A stretch of DNA of 64,000 bases from Tessaracoccus flavus (lineage in GTDB: Bacteria; Actinomycetota; Actinomycetes; Propionibacteriales; Propionibacteriaceae). This document shows positions 8,761 through 19,800 of the stretch, piece by piece. Within the stretch, counting starts at the first letter, position 1; each line of letters opens with the position of its first letter. The notes under the pieces are model-generated. The model saw only the letters and a program-made list of their open reading frames with translations, ran no database searches and was not told the DNA's origin. Location of the stretch: NCBI RefSeq assembly GCF_001997295.1, contig NZ_CP019605.1, forward strand, positions 2,542,001 to 2,606,000, read 5' to 3'. The position numbers and the translations under genes were made by a program.

Positions 8761-9909
8761 CTACCCGAACAGGGCGTCGCGCGGATTCGTCTCGTGGGCC
8801 TTCTCCGCGTACTCCTGCAGCGCCGCTTTCGCTTCCTCGCTCAGATCGTCGGGCACCTGCACATCGATCGTGACGAGGAGGTCACCCATCGTTCCATCGG
8901 GCTTGCGGGCACCCTTTCCGCGCACCCGCATCGTGCGACCGTTGGGGGTCGACGGCGGGATGCGCAGCCTGATCTTGGTGCCGCTCAGCGTCGGGACCTG
9001 GATCTCCGCGCCCAGGGAGGCCTCGGTGAACGTCACCGGCACCTCGAGGGTGAGGTTCGAGCCGCTGCGGCCGAACAGCTTGTGCGGAGTCACCTTGACC
9101 CCGACGTAGAGGTCCCCGGGGGCGCCGCCGTTCTCACCAGCCGCGCCCTTGCCCTTGATTCGGATGCGCTGACCGTCGGACACACCGGCCGGGATCCGAA
9201 CCTGCATGGTCTTGGTCGAGCGGCCCCGGCCGGACCCGTCACAGTCCGGGCACGGCTCGTCGACGATCAGTCCTCGCCCCAGGCAGTCAACGCAGGGCTC
9301 GCTCATCTGGAACACGCCGCCCGAGCGGGACGACTGCATGCCGGACCCCTCGCACGTCGGGCAGACTCGAGGCAGCGTACCCGCCTTGGCGCCAGTCCCC
9401 CGGCAGCCGGGGCAGGGCCGGTCGGAGACCGTCCGCATCGTCACCGTGGCGCCCTCGACGGCCTGCTCGAAGCTGATCGTGACGTCACCCTCGATGTCGG
9501 CCCCACGCCGCGGGCCACGCTGGGTGGCCCGACGCGTGGGTCCGTCGTGCGCGCCGAACAGCCCGCCGAACAGATCCCCGAAGCCCGGGTTCGTGGCCCC
9601 TCCCGCGTTGCGGAAGATGTCCTCGAACCCGGCGGCCCCGGGCTGTCCCGGCTTGTTGAAGCGGAAGCCACCGCCGAAGAGGCTGCGGGCCTCGTCGTAT
9701 TCCTTGCGCTTGTCGGCGTCACTGAGCACCGAGTTGGCCTCAGACGCCTCCTTGAAGCGCGTCTCGGCCGCCTTGTTGCCAGGGTTCTGGTCGGGATGAT
9801 TGTCCCGGGCGATCTTGCGGAACGCCTTCTTGATCTCGTCCGAGGTCGCGGTCTTGGAGACGCCAAGAATCTTGTAGTAGTCCTTTTCGAGCCAGTCCTT
9901 AGTACTCAT
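8761..9909 (-). CDS. dnaJ: Chaperone DnaJ (Hsp40)
   Basis: A 382-residue type I Hsp40 that stimulates DnaK ATPase and delivers substrates. The J domain (about 8-75) has the NHPD motif. A Gly/Phe-rich segment follows (about 76-130, GGGFRFNKPGQPG). The zinc domain has four CxxCxGxG motifs: CPGCRGTG, CPTCEGSG, CVDCLGRG and CPDCDGSG. C-terminal substrate-binding domains follow. The extended start MSTKDWLEKDYYKILGV is typical of actinobacterial DnaJ1. It lies between grpE (25-nt gap) and hspR. Confidence 0.97.
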   Translation of the reverse strand: MSTKDWLEKDYYKILGVSKTATSDEIKKAFRKIARDNHPDQNPGNKAAETRFKEASEANSVLSDADKRKEYDEARSLFGGGFRFNKPGQPGAAGFEDIFRNAGGATNPGFGDLFGGLFGAHDGPTRRATQRGPRRGADIEGDVTISFEQAVEGATVTMRTVSDRPCPGCRGTGAKAGTLPRVCPTCEGSGMQSSRSGGVFQMSEPCVDCLGRGLIVDEPCPDCDGSGRGRSTKTMQVRIPAGVSDGQRIRIKGKGAAGENGGAPGDLYVGVKVTPHKLFGRSGSNLTLEVPVTFTEASLGAEIQVPTLSGTKIRLRIPPSTPNGRTMRVRGKGARKPDGTMGDLLVTIDVQVPDDLSEEAKAALQEYAEKAHETNPRDALFG

Positions 9910-9934
9910 CTGTGGTCATCTCCTTTCTGTGCGA

Positions 9935-10495
9935 TCAGGGGTTGGCAACGGCGACGCGGGCGGGGCGGATGACCCGGCCCTTGAGCTGGTAGCCCTGCTG
10001 CATGACCTGGCTGACGGTGGTGACCGTCACCGGCTCGTCCAGCGGCACGGCCATCAGCGCGTCGTGCAGGTTGGGGTCGAATTCCTCGCCCACCTCGCCG
10101 AACGTCACCAGCCCGTGCTTGGTGGTCACCTTCTCCAGCTCGTCGATGACCATCTTGAAGCCGCCTGCAACATCATCGTGCTGCTTGGCGAGCGTGATGG
10201 CATCGAGCACCGGCATCAGGTCGCTGACGACGGCCTCGACGCCCGCCTGACGGGCGAGGTCGCGGTCGCGGTCGACGCGCTTCTTGTAGTTGACGTACTC
10301 AGCCTGGAGACGCTGCAGGTCCAGCGTGCGCTCGGCCACCAGAGCCTCCAGCTCGGCCGTCCGGTCGTCGCCGGAGGGCTGCTCCGTCGAATCGGAACGG
10401 TCGGTCGGGGTCTCGGCCGCAGCCTCGGACGAGGGCGCCTGGTCGACGCCCTCATCCACGGCCTCGCCGTCCGGAACGAACTGCGAATCGGTCAC
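9935..10495 (-). CDS. grpE: Nucleotide exchange factor GrpE
   Basis: A 186-residue GrpE that releases ADP from DnaK. The order is an acidic, disordered N-terminus (1-45), a long helix ([30 protein letters not shown]) and a C-terminal beta domain with [13 protein letters not shown] and [18 protein letters not shown]. The start is GTG at 10495, which overlaps the dnaK stop as GTGA, giving tight translational coupling. Confidence 0.96.
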   Translation of the reverse strand: MTDSQFVPDGEAVDEGVDQAPSSEAAAETPTDRSDSTEQPSGDDRTAELEALVAERTLDLQRLQAEYVNYKKRVDRDRDLARQAGVEAVVSDLMPVLDAITLAKQHDDVAGGFKMVIDELEKVTTKHGLVTFGEVGEEFDPNLHDALMAVPLDEPVTVTTVSQVMQQGYQLKGRVIRPARVAVANP

Positions 10496-12354
10496 TGGTT
10501 GTCCTTGCCTTCCTGGCCGTCTTCTTCGACGATCTCCGCCTCGACGACATCATCCTCGCCCTCGGGGGCTGCGGACTCTCCGTCTGCCGGGGCCTCGGCC
10601 GCCTGGGCCTTGGCCTGCGCGGCCGCGTAGATCGACTGGCCCATGGCGGCGGCCTTGGTGTTGAGGTCGTCGATGGCGGCCTTGACCGCGTCGTTGTCCT
10701 CGCCCTTCAGGGCCTCCTTGAGAGCCTCGGTGGCCTCGACGACCGGGGCCTTGACGTCGTCGGTCAGGGTCTCGTCGTGCTCGGTCAGCAGCTTCTCGGT
10801 GCGGAACACCAGGGCGTCGCCCTCGTTGCGCATCTCGACGGCCTCGCGGCGCTGACGGTCCTCCTCGGCGTGAGCCTCGGCGTCCTTGACCATCCGATCG
10901 ATGTCCTCCTTGCCGAGGGCCGAGCCGCCGGTGACAGTCATCGACTGCTCCTTGCCGGTGGCGAGGTCCTTGGCCGCGACGTGCACGATGCCGTTGGCGT
11001 CGATGTCGAAGGTCACCTCGATCTGCGGCACCGAACGCGGCGCCGGGAGGATCCCGGTGAGCTCGAAGTTGCCGAGGCTCTTGTTGTCGCGGGCGAAGTC
11101 GCGCTCGCCCTGGTAGACCTGGATCATCACGGCGGGCTGGTTGTCCTCGGCCGTGGTGAACACCTCGGAACGCTTGGTCGGGATGGTGGTGTTGCGCTCG
11201 ATGATCTTGGTCATCACGCCACCCTTGGTCTCGATGCCCAGCGACAGCGGGGTGACGTCGAGGAGCAGCACGTCCTTGACCTCGCCCTTCAGCACGCCGG
11301 CCTGCAGGGATGCGCCCAGAGCGACAACCTCGTCGGGGTTGACGCCCTTGTTGGGCTCCTTGCCACCGGTCAGCTCCTTCACCAGGTCCACGACGGCCGG
11401 CATGCGCGTCGAGCCGCCGACGAGCAGGACCGTGTCGATCTTGTCGACGGAGGTCTTGGCGTCGGAGATGACGGCGTTGAACGGCGCGCGGCAGCGGTCG
11501 AGCAGCGTCTGGGTCATGCGCTGGAACTCGGAGCGGGTCAGCTTCTCGTCCAAGTGCAGCGGGCCCTCGGACGACGCGGTGATGTAGGGCAGGTTGATCG
11601 AGGTCTCAGAGGCGGAGCTCAGCTCGATCTTGGCGCGCTCAGCGGCCTCCTGGAGGCGCTGGCGGGCCATCTTGTCCTTGGACAGGTCCACGCCGTGCTT
11701 GTTCTTGAACTGCGTCACGAGCCAGTCGACCACGACGGCGTCCCAGTCGTCGCCGCCGAGGCGGTTGTCACCCTTGGTGGCCTTGACCTCGAACACGCCG
11801 TCGGCGATGTCGAGCAGCGAGACGTCGAACGTGCCGCCACCGAGGTCGAACACGAGCACGGTCTGCTCCATGTCGGCCTTGTCGAGCCCGTAGGCCAGCG
11901 CGGCGGCGGTGGGCTCGTTGATGATGCGGTCGACGGTGAGGCCCGCGATCTCGCCGGCCTCCTTCGTGGCCTGACGCTCGGCGTCGGAGAAGTACGCCGG
12001 GACGGTGATGACGGCGTTGGTGACCGACTCGCCGAGGTACGCCTCGGCGTCGCGCTTCAGCTTCTGCAGCACAAACGCGCTGATCTGCTGCGGACGGTAG
12101 TCCTTGCTGTCGATGGAGACCTTCCAGTCGGTGCCCATGTGGCGCTTGACGGAACGGACGGTGCGGTCGACGTTGGTGACCGCCTGACGCTTCGCGACCT
12201 CGCCGACGAGCACCTCGCCGGAGTTCGAGAACGCGACGACCGACGGGGTGGTGCGGGCGCCTTCGGCGTTCGGGATGACGGTGGGCTCGCCGCCCTCGAG
12301 GACGGCGACGACAGAGTTGGTGGTGCCGAGGTCGATGCCTACTGCACGAGCCAT
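10492..12354 (-). CDS. dnaK: Molecular chaperone DnaK (Hsp70)
   Basis: A 620-residue Hsp70. The ATPase domain begins [19 protein letters not shown] and contains [16 protein letters not shown] and [12 protein letters not shown]. The linker [15 protein letters not shown] leads to the substrate-binding domain. The C-terminus is acidic. The ATG at 12354 follows AGGAGG. It is the first gene of the heat-shock operon and is controlled by the HAIR sites at 12414-12490. With HspR it forms the usual actinobacterial feedback loop. Confidence 0.98.
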   Translation of the reverse strand: MARAVGIDLGTTNSVVAVLEGGEPTVIPNAEGARTTPSVVAFSNSGEVLVGEVAKRQAVTNVDRTVRSVKRHMGTDWKVSIDSKDYRPQQISAFVLQKLKRDAEAYLGESVTNAVITVPAYFSDAERQATKEAGEIAGLTVDRIINEPTAAALAYGLDKADMEQTVLVFDLGGGTFDVSLLDIADGVFEVKATKGDNRLGGDDWDAVVVDWLVTQFKNKHGVDLSKDKMARQRLQEAAERAKIELSSASETSINLPYITASSEGPLHLDEKLTRSEFQRMTQTLLDRCRAPFNAVISDAKTSVDKIDTVLLVGGSTRMPAVVDLVKELTGGKEPNKGVNPDEVVALGASLQAGVLKGEVKDVLLLDVTPLSLGIETKGGVMTKIIERNTTIPTKRSEVFTTAEDNQPAVMIQVYQGERDFARDNKSLGNFELTGILPAPRSVPQIEVTFDIDANGIVHVAAKDLATGKEQSMTVTGGSALGKEDIDRMVKDAEAHAEEDRQRREAVEMRNEGDALVFRTEKLLTEHDETLTDDVKAPVVEATEALKEALKGEDNDAVKAAIDDLNTKAAAMGQSIYAAAQAKAQAAEAPADGESAAPEGEDDVVEAEIVEEDGQEGKDNQ

Positions 12355-12413
12355 GTGGGTTCCTCCTGTTGGAATGTGTTGTTCACACGTTGAATGTCTA
12401 AGTTGTGGTTTCC

Positions 12414-12490
12414 CTTGAGCGGGCTGCACTCAAGCCTAGCGCCTTGAGCCCGCCCGGCTCAAGTTTGAAGTTGAGTACACCAGACTCAAC
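12414..12490. promoter_or_regulatory. Three HAIR (HspR) operators upstream of dnaK
   Basis: The HAIR consensus is CTTGAGT-N7-ACTCAAG. Site 1 (12414-12434) is CTTGAGC-N7-ACTCAAG, one base off. Site 2 (12443-12463) is CTTGAGC-N7-GCTCAAG, a perfect inverted repeat. Site 3 (12470-12490) is GTTGAGT-N7-ACTCAAC, also symmetric. Centres are 29 and 27 bp apart. They fall 60-136 bp upstream of the dnaK start. Confidence 0.9.
12433..12462 (-). promoter_or_regulatory. Predicted dnaK promoter
   Basis: On the minus strand a -35 box TTGAGC (12462-12457), an 18-nt spacer and a -10 box TAGGCT (12438-12433) are readable. The -35 lies in the second HAIR site and the -10 touches the first, so bound HspR would block RNA polymerase. 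This is inference from sequence alone. Confidence 0.6.
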
Positions 12491-12579
12491 CCTTGCGCCG
12501 GATAGATTATTCCCACATTCGGGAGCGGGGTGAACCCTCGCTGACGTCTCCCTGAGTAGCGGCCGCGAGGGACGAGCGA

Positions 12580-12656
12580 CACGTCCCGAAAGGTGCCATT
12601 CAGCGACACGCACGACCACTATGGCCGCGCGTGTCACCAAATTGACCCCTTCAGAG
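12580..12656. repeat. 77-bp dispersed intergenic element, copy 1
   Basis: This 77-nt stretch recurs at 39392-39468 with only five differences, all transitions. It has nested inverted repeats: GACACGC with GCGTGTC outside, and CGACCA with TGGCCG (one mismatch) inside. It sits upstream of the HAIR sites, between dnaK and the PRC-barrel gene. It holds no plausible ORF. Confidence 0.75.
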
Positions 12657-12730
12657 TGGGTAAGGAGAAGCCCCACTTCCAGGTGAGGGGACGATGAAGA
12701 CGGCCGCTACTCAAGGAAACGGAGTTGGGG

Positions 12731-13630
12731 TCAGCGGAGGTCCTCGAGGCCGGGCTCGCCGAGGCGCGGATTGCGTTCGTAGCGGCGGAGCCGAGCGCGC
12801 GGGGTGACCGTGTCCCGGCCGGAGTAGTCGACGTCATCGGCGTCGACGCCACCCCGTGGAAGGTCAGCGTCGGGGGCGAAGTCCTCCGTGCGCGTGTCGT
12901 CGGTGAGCACACCGTCCCTACGCGGTTCGTCCCCATAGGGGTCCGACCGGGTGTGGTCGCCCGGTCCCGGGAGGTGGCCAGCCGTGGAGTCTCCCCCATC
13001 ATCGCTCAGCACCTCGCGGCGGACGTCGTCGGCGTAGGCGTCGCTGGGAGGGAAGTCCTCGGCGCGCACATCGTCGGGGTACACCTCACCGCGATACTGC
13101 TCACGCTCTCGGTCGGGGTCGATGTGTTCGCTCAGAATCTCGTCGTGCTCCGCCCGCTCCTCCTTCAGCGTCTCCACCTCCTCGGTCAGCGTGGTGTCGC
13201 TCGGCTGCCCTGAGTCGGCTAGCAGGGTCCCGGCAGAGGCGGACGGCTCCGCAAGGCGGTGCGCGTCGTCACTGTCGGTGCCCACCGTGTCGCGGTCCAT
13301 GCCGTCGTAGTCGGTGTAGTGGCGGTCGTAGTAGCGGTACAACTCTTCCTCCTGGGAGGGGTCGAGGTGACCGTCGGCGTCAATCCGGGGAGCGTCCTTG
13401 ATGTGGGTCTTGTCGTAGGGCACGTCGATGCGCTCCTCGTGGGCCGTGAGCGTCTCGTCCACCGGCACGAAACTCTCCGACAAGCCGAAAAAGCCCGTGT
13501 TGACCGTCACCCAGCTCGGCTTTCCCGTCCGGTCATCGACGTAGAGGTGCCCGACCTTCCCCACCTTCTCGCCGTTGCGGTCGAAGACCGTCGCGTTGAT
13601 GATCGCTTCCAGGGCACTTTCGTTGAGCAT
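12731..13630 (-). CDS. PRC-barrel domain protein
   Basis: A 299-residue protein. The N-terminal PRC barrel (about 1-75, ATVFDRNGEKVGKVGHLYVDDRTG, WVTVNTGFFGLSESFVPV) is a small beta barrel found in stress and RNA-processing proteins. The rest is low-complexity, very acidic and rich in Asp, Glu, Arg, Tyr and Thr, and is probably disordered. There is no membrane segment. The ATG at 13630 follows AGAGGAGAG, which rules out the longer in-frame start at 13753. It is monocistronic. Its general type is a stress-associated actinobacterial protein, but its actual role is unknown. Confidence 0.85.
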   Translation of the reverse strand: MLNESALEAIINATVFDRNGEKVGKVGHLYVDDRTGKPSWVTVNTGFFGLSESFVPVDETLTAHEERIDVPYDKTHIKDAPRIDADGHLDPSQEEELYRYYDRHYTDYDGMDRDTVGTDSDDAHRLAEPSASAGTLLADSGQPSDTTLTEEVETLKEERAEHDEILSEHIDPDREREQYRGEVYPDDVRAEDFPPSDAYADDVRREVLSDDGGDSTAGHLPGPGDHTRSDPYGDEPRRDGVLTDDTRTEDFAPDADLPRGGVDADDVDYSGRDTVTPRARLRRYERNPRLGEPGLEDLR

Positions 13631-13764
13631 GTCCGCTCTCCTCTCTCGTGGTCGGCGGCGCCCACCTGCGGCCGCGATCCCGACATTACGCCGCCCCGCC
13701 CGCGCTGCCTGCCCAGTGGGAAATCCCACCCTTTCGGGGGAACCCATGTCCACTGCCGACGACA

Positions 13765-13812
13765 GAAAAGGCCGGGGCCCCGCCGCTCATCAAGCGACGG
13801 GGCCCCGGCCCC
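13765..13812 (-). terminator. Rho-independent terminator of the amylase-pullulanase gene
   Basis: GGCCGGGGCCCCG (13770-13782) pairs exactly with CGGGGCCCCGGCC (13798-13810). Read on the minus strand, the stem is followed by TTTTCTG. It lies 27 nt past the stop of the large secreted enzyme. Confidence 0.85.
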
Positions 13813-13836
13813 TATTCCCCCCGAATCAGGGTTTGA

Positions 13837-16800
13837 TCACCACGGCCGGAACATGACCATGTTGTTGAACACCCACTTGTTCTCCTGAGTGAAGTCGTAA
13901 TCTCCACTCTTCTCGGACCTGACCGCGTTGTACACAGTGGTCCAGCGGAACGTGCGGCACCCGTTGGCCCCGGTCAGCGCAGTGTCACACTCAGTGCGCC
14001 ACTTCGAGCCGTCATCCGCAGTCCACTCCCCCGTGTGTCCCAGCGGGTTGTTGGCCCACTGCTGACGGGTCATGAACGGCAGGTAGGTCAGGTTGTTGAA
14101 GGCCCAACCCCGCTCGATCGTGAACGTGTTGCCGGTCCGGTTCACCACCGACGCCCAGATGAGGGTGCGGCAGCGGACGGTCTGCGAGTACGGCTCACAG
14201 GTGGTCATCCACTGGCGACCGTTCACGAAGTGCGTTCCCGGCTTCGTGTAGGGCGCGGACGGGACGAACACGTACGGCGCCCGGGCCACGTTGAAGCGGA
14301 CCGTCGTGGACGAGGCGTTGCCCGCCTGATCCGTCACGGTGACCGTCGCGTGGAATGTGCCGTACCCGGTCGGGATGCCGGAGATGACGCCGGTGGCCGA
14401 ATCGATCGCCAGCCCCGCGGGGAGGCCGGTGGCCGAGTAGACCAGCGGGAGCGAGTCGTCGGTGGCCTTGACCTCGACGGTGACGCTCTTGCCCTGCGTC
14501 GCGTGGACCGGGGCGATCGGGGTGATCACCGGGCCGGTCGTGTCGTCGACGGGGACGTCGGCCGACTTCGCGACGAGCAGCGCCGCCGTGCGGGCGGGGA
14601 TGCTCAGGGTGCCGTCGGCGAACGCGGTGGCCTTGACCACCTCGTCCGAGCCGTCCGCCTGGATGTCGCTCAGGACGAGATCCCAGTCGGCCAGGTCGGG
14701 CACTGCCACGTCGATGGCGTCCGGCGTGCCGTTGATGGCCACCAGCACCCCGTCGAGGGCCGGGTCGACGTCGGTTTCGAAGCCGTGGTCGGCCACCGCC
14801 ATCAGGATGAGGCCGGGAATGGCCTCGTCGCCGGCGTTGGGGAAGGTCACCCGCTCGTGCACCAGATCGGCGGAGCCGAGGGTGAGCAGCGGGGTCGACT
14901 TCCGCAGCCGCAGGAGGTCCAGGGCCTGGGCCTTGGCTTCCGTCATCGCCTCGGTGTCGGGCTTGAGGTCGGGGTTCTCGAGCAGCGGCTTCATGATCGG
15001 CCACTTGTCGCTGTTCTTCTCCGCGCTCGGCAGGCCCGAGCCGAAGGTGTTCTCCGCCAGGCTCCAGTCCACCTCGTTGAAGTGGTCGCCGGAGTTGTAG
15101 GAGTCGCGATCGAGCGACTTCGAGCGCAGGATCTCGGTGCCCGCGTGCCAGAACGACGGAGACTGTCCGAGCGTCACTGTGGCGAGCGAGACCGTGTTCA
15201 TGCGCACGCGGTCAGCCATCGACGTGTCGACCGGCAGCTTCATGATGCCGAGGTCGTACAGCGTCTCGTTGTCATGCGCGTCGACGTAGTTGACCGACTC
15301 CTGCGGCATCGTCGCGTAGGCGGCGGGCGAGCCGTTGTAGTCGAGCTGATCGCCGCGCTTGACGGTGCCGTCGGCAGCCTCGAAGGTGTAGTCCTCGAGG
15401 TTGCCGGCCATGCCGATGCGGATGAGGTCCGCCGCGTGCATGAGCGAGGCGCGCTGCTCGTCCGACGTCGCGGGGTTGAGCCCGTTCGGATCGGTGTACA
15501 GCCCGGTGCCGAAGCCCTGCAGGACACGGTGATCCTCGTCGAACGGGCCGCCGCCGTGGACGGCGTCACGCAGCCGGTCGTTGAACGCGCCGATGCCGGT
15601 GCCGTCGAGCTGGCCCTGCGTCGCCTGGTAGAACCTGGCGTTGTCGGCCACCTCGCCGAAGTTCCAGCCTTCGCCGTAGATGTAGATCGACGACCCGTCG
15701 ACGCCGTCCTCGGCGAGCGTCAGCTCGTCCAGCGCGGCGCGCACGGCCTCCATGTTGGCGCGGGAGTGGTGACCCATGAGGTCGAAGCGGAACCCGTCGA
15801 CCTTGTAGTCCTTCGCCCACGTCACCACGGAGTCGACCATCAGCTTCTCGGCCGCAGCATGCTCGGTCGCGATGTTCTGGCAGCAGGTCGAGGTCTCGAC
15901 GGTGCCGCTCAGGCTGAGGCGGTGGTAGTAGCCCGGCACAACCTTGTCCAGCACCGACTTCTCGGACTGGCCGCTCTGCGCGGTGTGGTTGTACACCTTG
16001 TCGAGCACCACCTGCAGGCCGGTCGCGTGGAGCGCCCCGACCATCTGGCGGAACTCGTAGGTCCGGTCGCCGCCCACCTGGTTGGCGTCGGTGGCGTAGG
16101 AGCCCTCCGGCGTCGTGTAGTGGAACGGGTCGTAGCCCCAGTTGAACGCGTCCTGATCGGCCACCGCGGCCACGGCCGCCTGCTGCTCCTCGGAAGCCGG
16201 TCCGGCGTCGGACGGGATGTCCGGGGTCAGCTGCTTGCTCCGGTCCTCCTCGATCGTGGCGATGTCGAAGGTCGGCAGCAGGTGCACCGTGTCGATGCCG
16301 GCGTCGGCCAGCTCGGCTAGGTGGGTCATGCCGTCGGACTCGGCGTGGGTGAACGCCTTGTAGGTGCCGCGGTCTTCGGCCGGGACGGTCTCGTCGCGGA
16401 TCGAGAAGTCACGGACGTGAACCTCCCAGATCGCGCGCGAGGCGTCGTTGAGGACGGTCGGCGACTCGGTGCTGGCCCACTGCTCGGGGGCGAGCTCGGG
16501 GTTGTCGAGGTCGACGACGACGGACCGCGTGGAGTTCAGCGTCAGCGCCAGCGAGTAGGGGTCGGTCACCTCGTTGGTGACAACCTCGTCGAGGCTGGGC
16601 ACGTAGACGTCGATCGCCCACAGGTACTGGGCGTCCTCCCAGGTGCGGTCGCCCGAGACGGACCAGGAGCCGTCGTCGGCGCGGGTGGCCTCGACGCGGA
16701 CGGGATCGCCCGTGCCGTCGGCCGGCCAGCGCAGCAGCGCCACGTCCTGGGCGGTTGGCGCCCAGACGCTCAGCGTCAGGGTGTCGCCGTCCCAGGCCGG

Positions 16801-19800
16801 GCCGAGATCCGCGTCGGCGAGGTCGTCGCCGTAGAGCGAGTCGAGCACGCCCGGGATCTGGACCCCGGTGGCCGCCTTCAGCTCGTCGCCGTCGGCGGCA
16901 CTCACCAGGAGCTCGCCCTCGAGCAGCTCGGCGGCGCGTGCCGCGTCAGCCTCCGCGAGGGTCAGCGCAACGTAGTTGCTGAGGTGCGGGTACTGCTCGA
17001 CGAGGTCCGCCGGCAGAGCGCCACCGTAGGTGAGATCGATGGTCTCGCCGCCGGTCGCGTCGTTGTCCACCGAGCCGTCGGCGGAGTGGTGCAGCGCGAA
17101 GCTGAGCGTTGCCGGATCGCCTTGGACGAGAGTGCGCGGCCACGCGATGGTGGTCGGCGTCAGCCACTGCGCCCACGCCTGCCCGACGCCCGCGAGCGGC
17201 GGGTTGGACTGCTCGAACGTGAGCACGTGGGTGGTCTCGTCGTAGGTGACCTTGATCACGTCACCGGCGTTGACGGTGAGCTGGTAGTTGGCGCCGTCGG
17301 GGGCGCCGTCGACGCCGTAGTTCTCGGCCCAGCTGCGGTTGATGGCAACCTTCAGCTCGTAGGAGCCGGCGGGCAGCTGATCGGTCTCGAACACCCAGGT
17401 GCCGTCGCCGACGGGGCGCATCGCCGTGGCCAGGCACTCGGGCTGCCAGTCCCCGGGGCAACCCAGGGCGGCCTGCCAGGAACCGGGCAGGGTGACGATG
17501 TCGTCGGTGTGGACGGCCCACGACAGCTTGGTGTCGGGGTTGTGGAAGAACGTGACGTTGCGGCCACCGGTGGTCAGCGAGAAGTTTCCGCCGCCGGGGA
17601 CGCCGTCCACGCCGTAGTTCTCATCCCAGGAGCCGTTGTAGGCCACCTTCCACTCGTAGGCGCCCGCGGGGAGGTCCCACGCGCCGGTGTAGAGGCCGGA
17701 GTTCTCGTCGAGCGACAGACGGGCCTCGGCGCAGCCGGGCTCCCAGTCGCCGGCGCAACCCATGGCGGCGTTCATGCTGCCGGGCACGCTGATCACGAGG
17801 TCTCCAGGGTTGCCGGGATCGGTGCCGGTGGCGGTCAGCGACAGGTCCTGGCCGACGACGGCCAGGGCGGAGTCGCCACCGATGGCGCCTGCGGCGTCGA
17901 CGGTCACGGCGCGCACCTCGAGGAGGCTGCCGGTGGCCAGCGCCGAGACGTCGGCGAAGACGCGCGGGGTGTCGTCCTCGGCCACGCCGATGGTCTGCCA
18001 ATCGGTGGAGCCGAGCTCGCGCATGGCGAAGGTGGTCTCGGCCCAGCGGTCGGCGGTGACGGTGGCGCTGACGGGGGCGGTGTCGCCCGAGAGCGAGGCG
18101 CCGTCGGCGAGGCCGAGCGTGGGCACCCCGGCGCCGGCGGCGACGGTGCGGTCGGCCTTCAGCACCACGGCAGAGAGGGCCGGGACGGTAAGCCCGACGA
18201 CGCCGTCAGCGGTCGCGGTGACGGCGGTGCCGTTGTAGACCGGCGCGTAGGCGGCCGACGGCGTGAGGGTGTTCACGTCGACGGTCTGGTCGGTGGTGGC
18301 GTTGTTGAGCGCCACGACGTACTCGATCTTCTCTTCACGGTCGACGCGGCTGAAGGCGTAGACGCCCGCACCGTCGGTCATGTGGAGTTCGATCTGCGCG
18401 CCGTCGGCGAGGGCCGGGTTGTCCTCACGCAGCTGCGCGAGCTCGGCGATCTCGGTGTAGAGGCGGGCGTCGGTCAGGTAGCGGTCCTGCGAGCCGGCGA
18501 TGGTGCCGTCGAGCAGGGGCTGCGTGGCGTACTCGTCGACCTCGGTGGCGAACATGTCCTGGCGGGCACTCTTGTCGTTTCCGATGCCGACGAAGCCCTG
18601 CTCGTCGCCGTAGTAGACGACGGGCTGGCCGCGGGTGAGGTACATGAGCTGGTGGGCGAGGACGGAGCGGTCCTCACGCTGGTCGCTTCCGGCCAGGAGG
18701 TAGCCGATGCGGCCCATGTCGTGGTTGCCGAGGAAGGTGGGGATCGTGGCGGCGGAGGTGTCGGCCGTCAGGTAGAGGTCGTCGGCGGTGAAGAGGTCCG
18801 ACATGCCCTTGGTGGTGAAGCCCTTGGCGAAGTTGGTCGCGCGGCTCTGGAACGCGAAGTCCAGGGTGGCGTCCATCTCGGTCTTGCGGACGTACGGGGC
18901 GAGCAGGCCCGGATCGGCGTCGTAGACCTCGCCGAACATGAAGAAGTCGGGGTTGATGGCGTCGGCGTGATCGCTGATCGCGTCGGTCCACTCCTCCCAG
19001 AACTCGAAGTTCACGTGCTTGACGGTGTCGATGCGGAAGCCGTCGATACCCATGTCCATCCACGCCTTGTAGATGTCGATCATGCCGTCGACAACGGTCG
19101 GGTGCTCGGTCATGAGGTCATCCAGGCCGTCGAAGTCGCCGTGCGTGACGGATTCGCCGCTCCAGGTCGAGTTGCCGCGGTTGTGGTAGAGCGTGAGGTC
19201 GTTCAGCCAGCTCGGGGTCTTGACGACGCCCTCGCGGGCGACCGGCGTGTACGCGAACGACACCTCGGGGTCGAGGGCCGGCCAGGTGTCGGAGCCCGCC
19301 AGCGCGTCGACGTCGATGGGCTCGCCCGCCGCGTTGCGGTACGGCTCGGTGGCGGTGTCGATGTAGGTGTACTGGCCCTCTTCGTAGTCGATGCCGTCGG
19401 CGGTGTGGTTGGTGATGATGTCGAAGTACACCTTCATGCCGCGCTCATGGGCGGCGGTGGTGAGCTCGGTGAGCGCCTCATTGCCGCCCAGGTGGGGGTC
19501 GATGGTGGTGAAGTCGGTCACCCAGTAGCCGTGGTAGCCGGCGTCCACGCCCTGCACGGCGCGGTTGGTGAAAGACGGGGTGAGCCAGATGGCGGTGGTG
19601 CCGAGCCCCTCGATGTAGTCGAGCTGATCCACCAGTCCGGCGATGTCGCCGCCGTGGTAGAAGCCGTTGTGCGTGGGGTCGAACCCGTGGTCGAGGCGGC
19701 CGCCCTCGATGCCGCCGGTGTCGTTGGAGGGGTCACCGTTGGCGAAGCGGTCGGTGAGCACGAAGTAGAAGTTCTCCACGTCGCCCTGACGTACGGCGGG

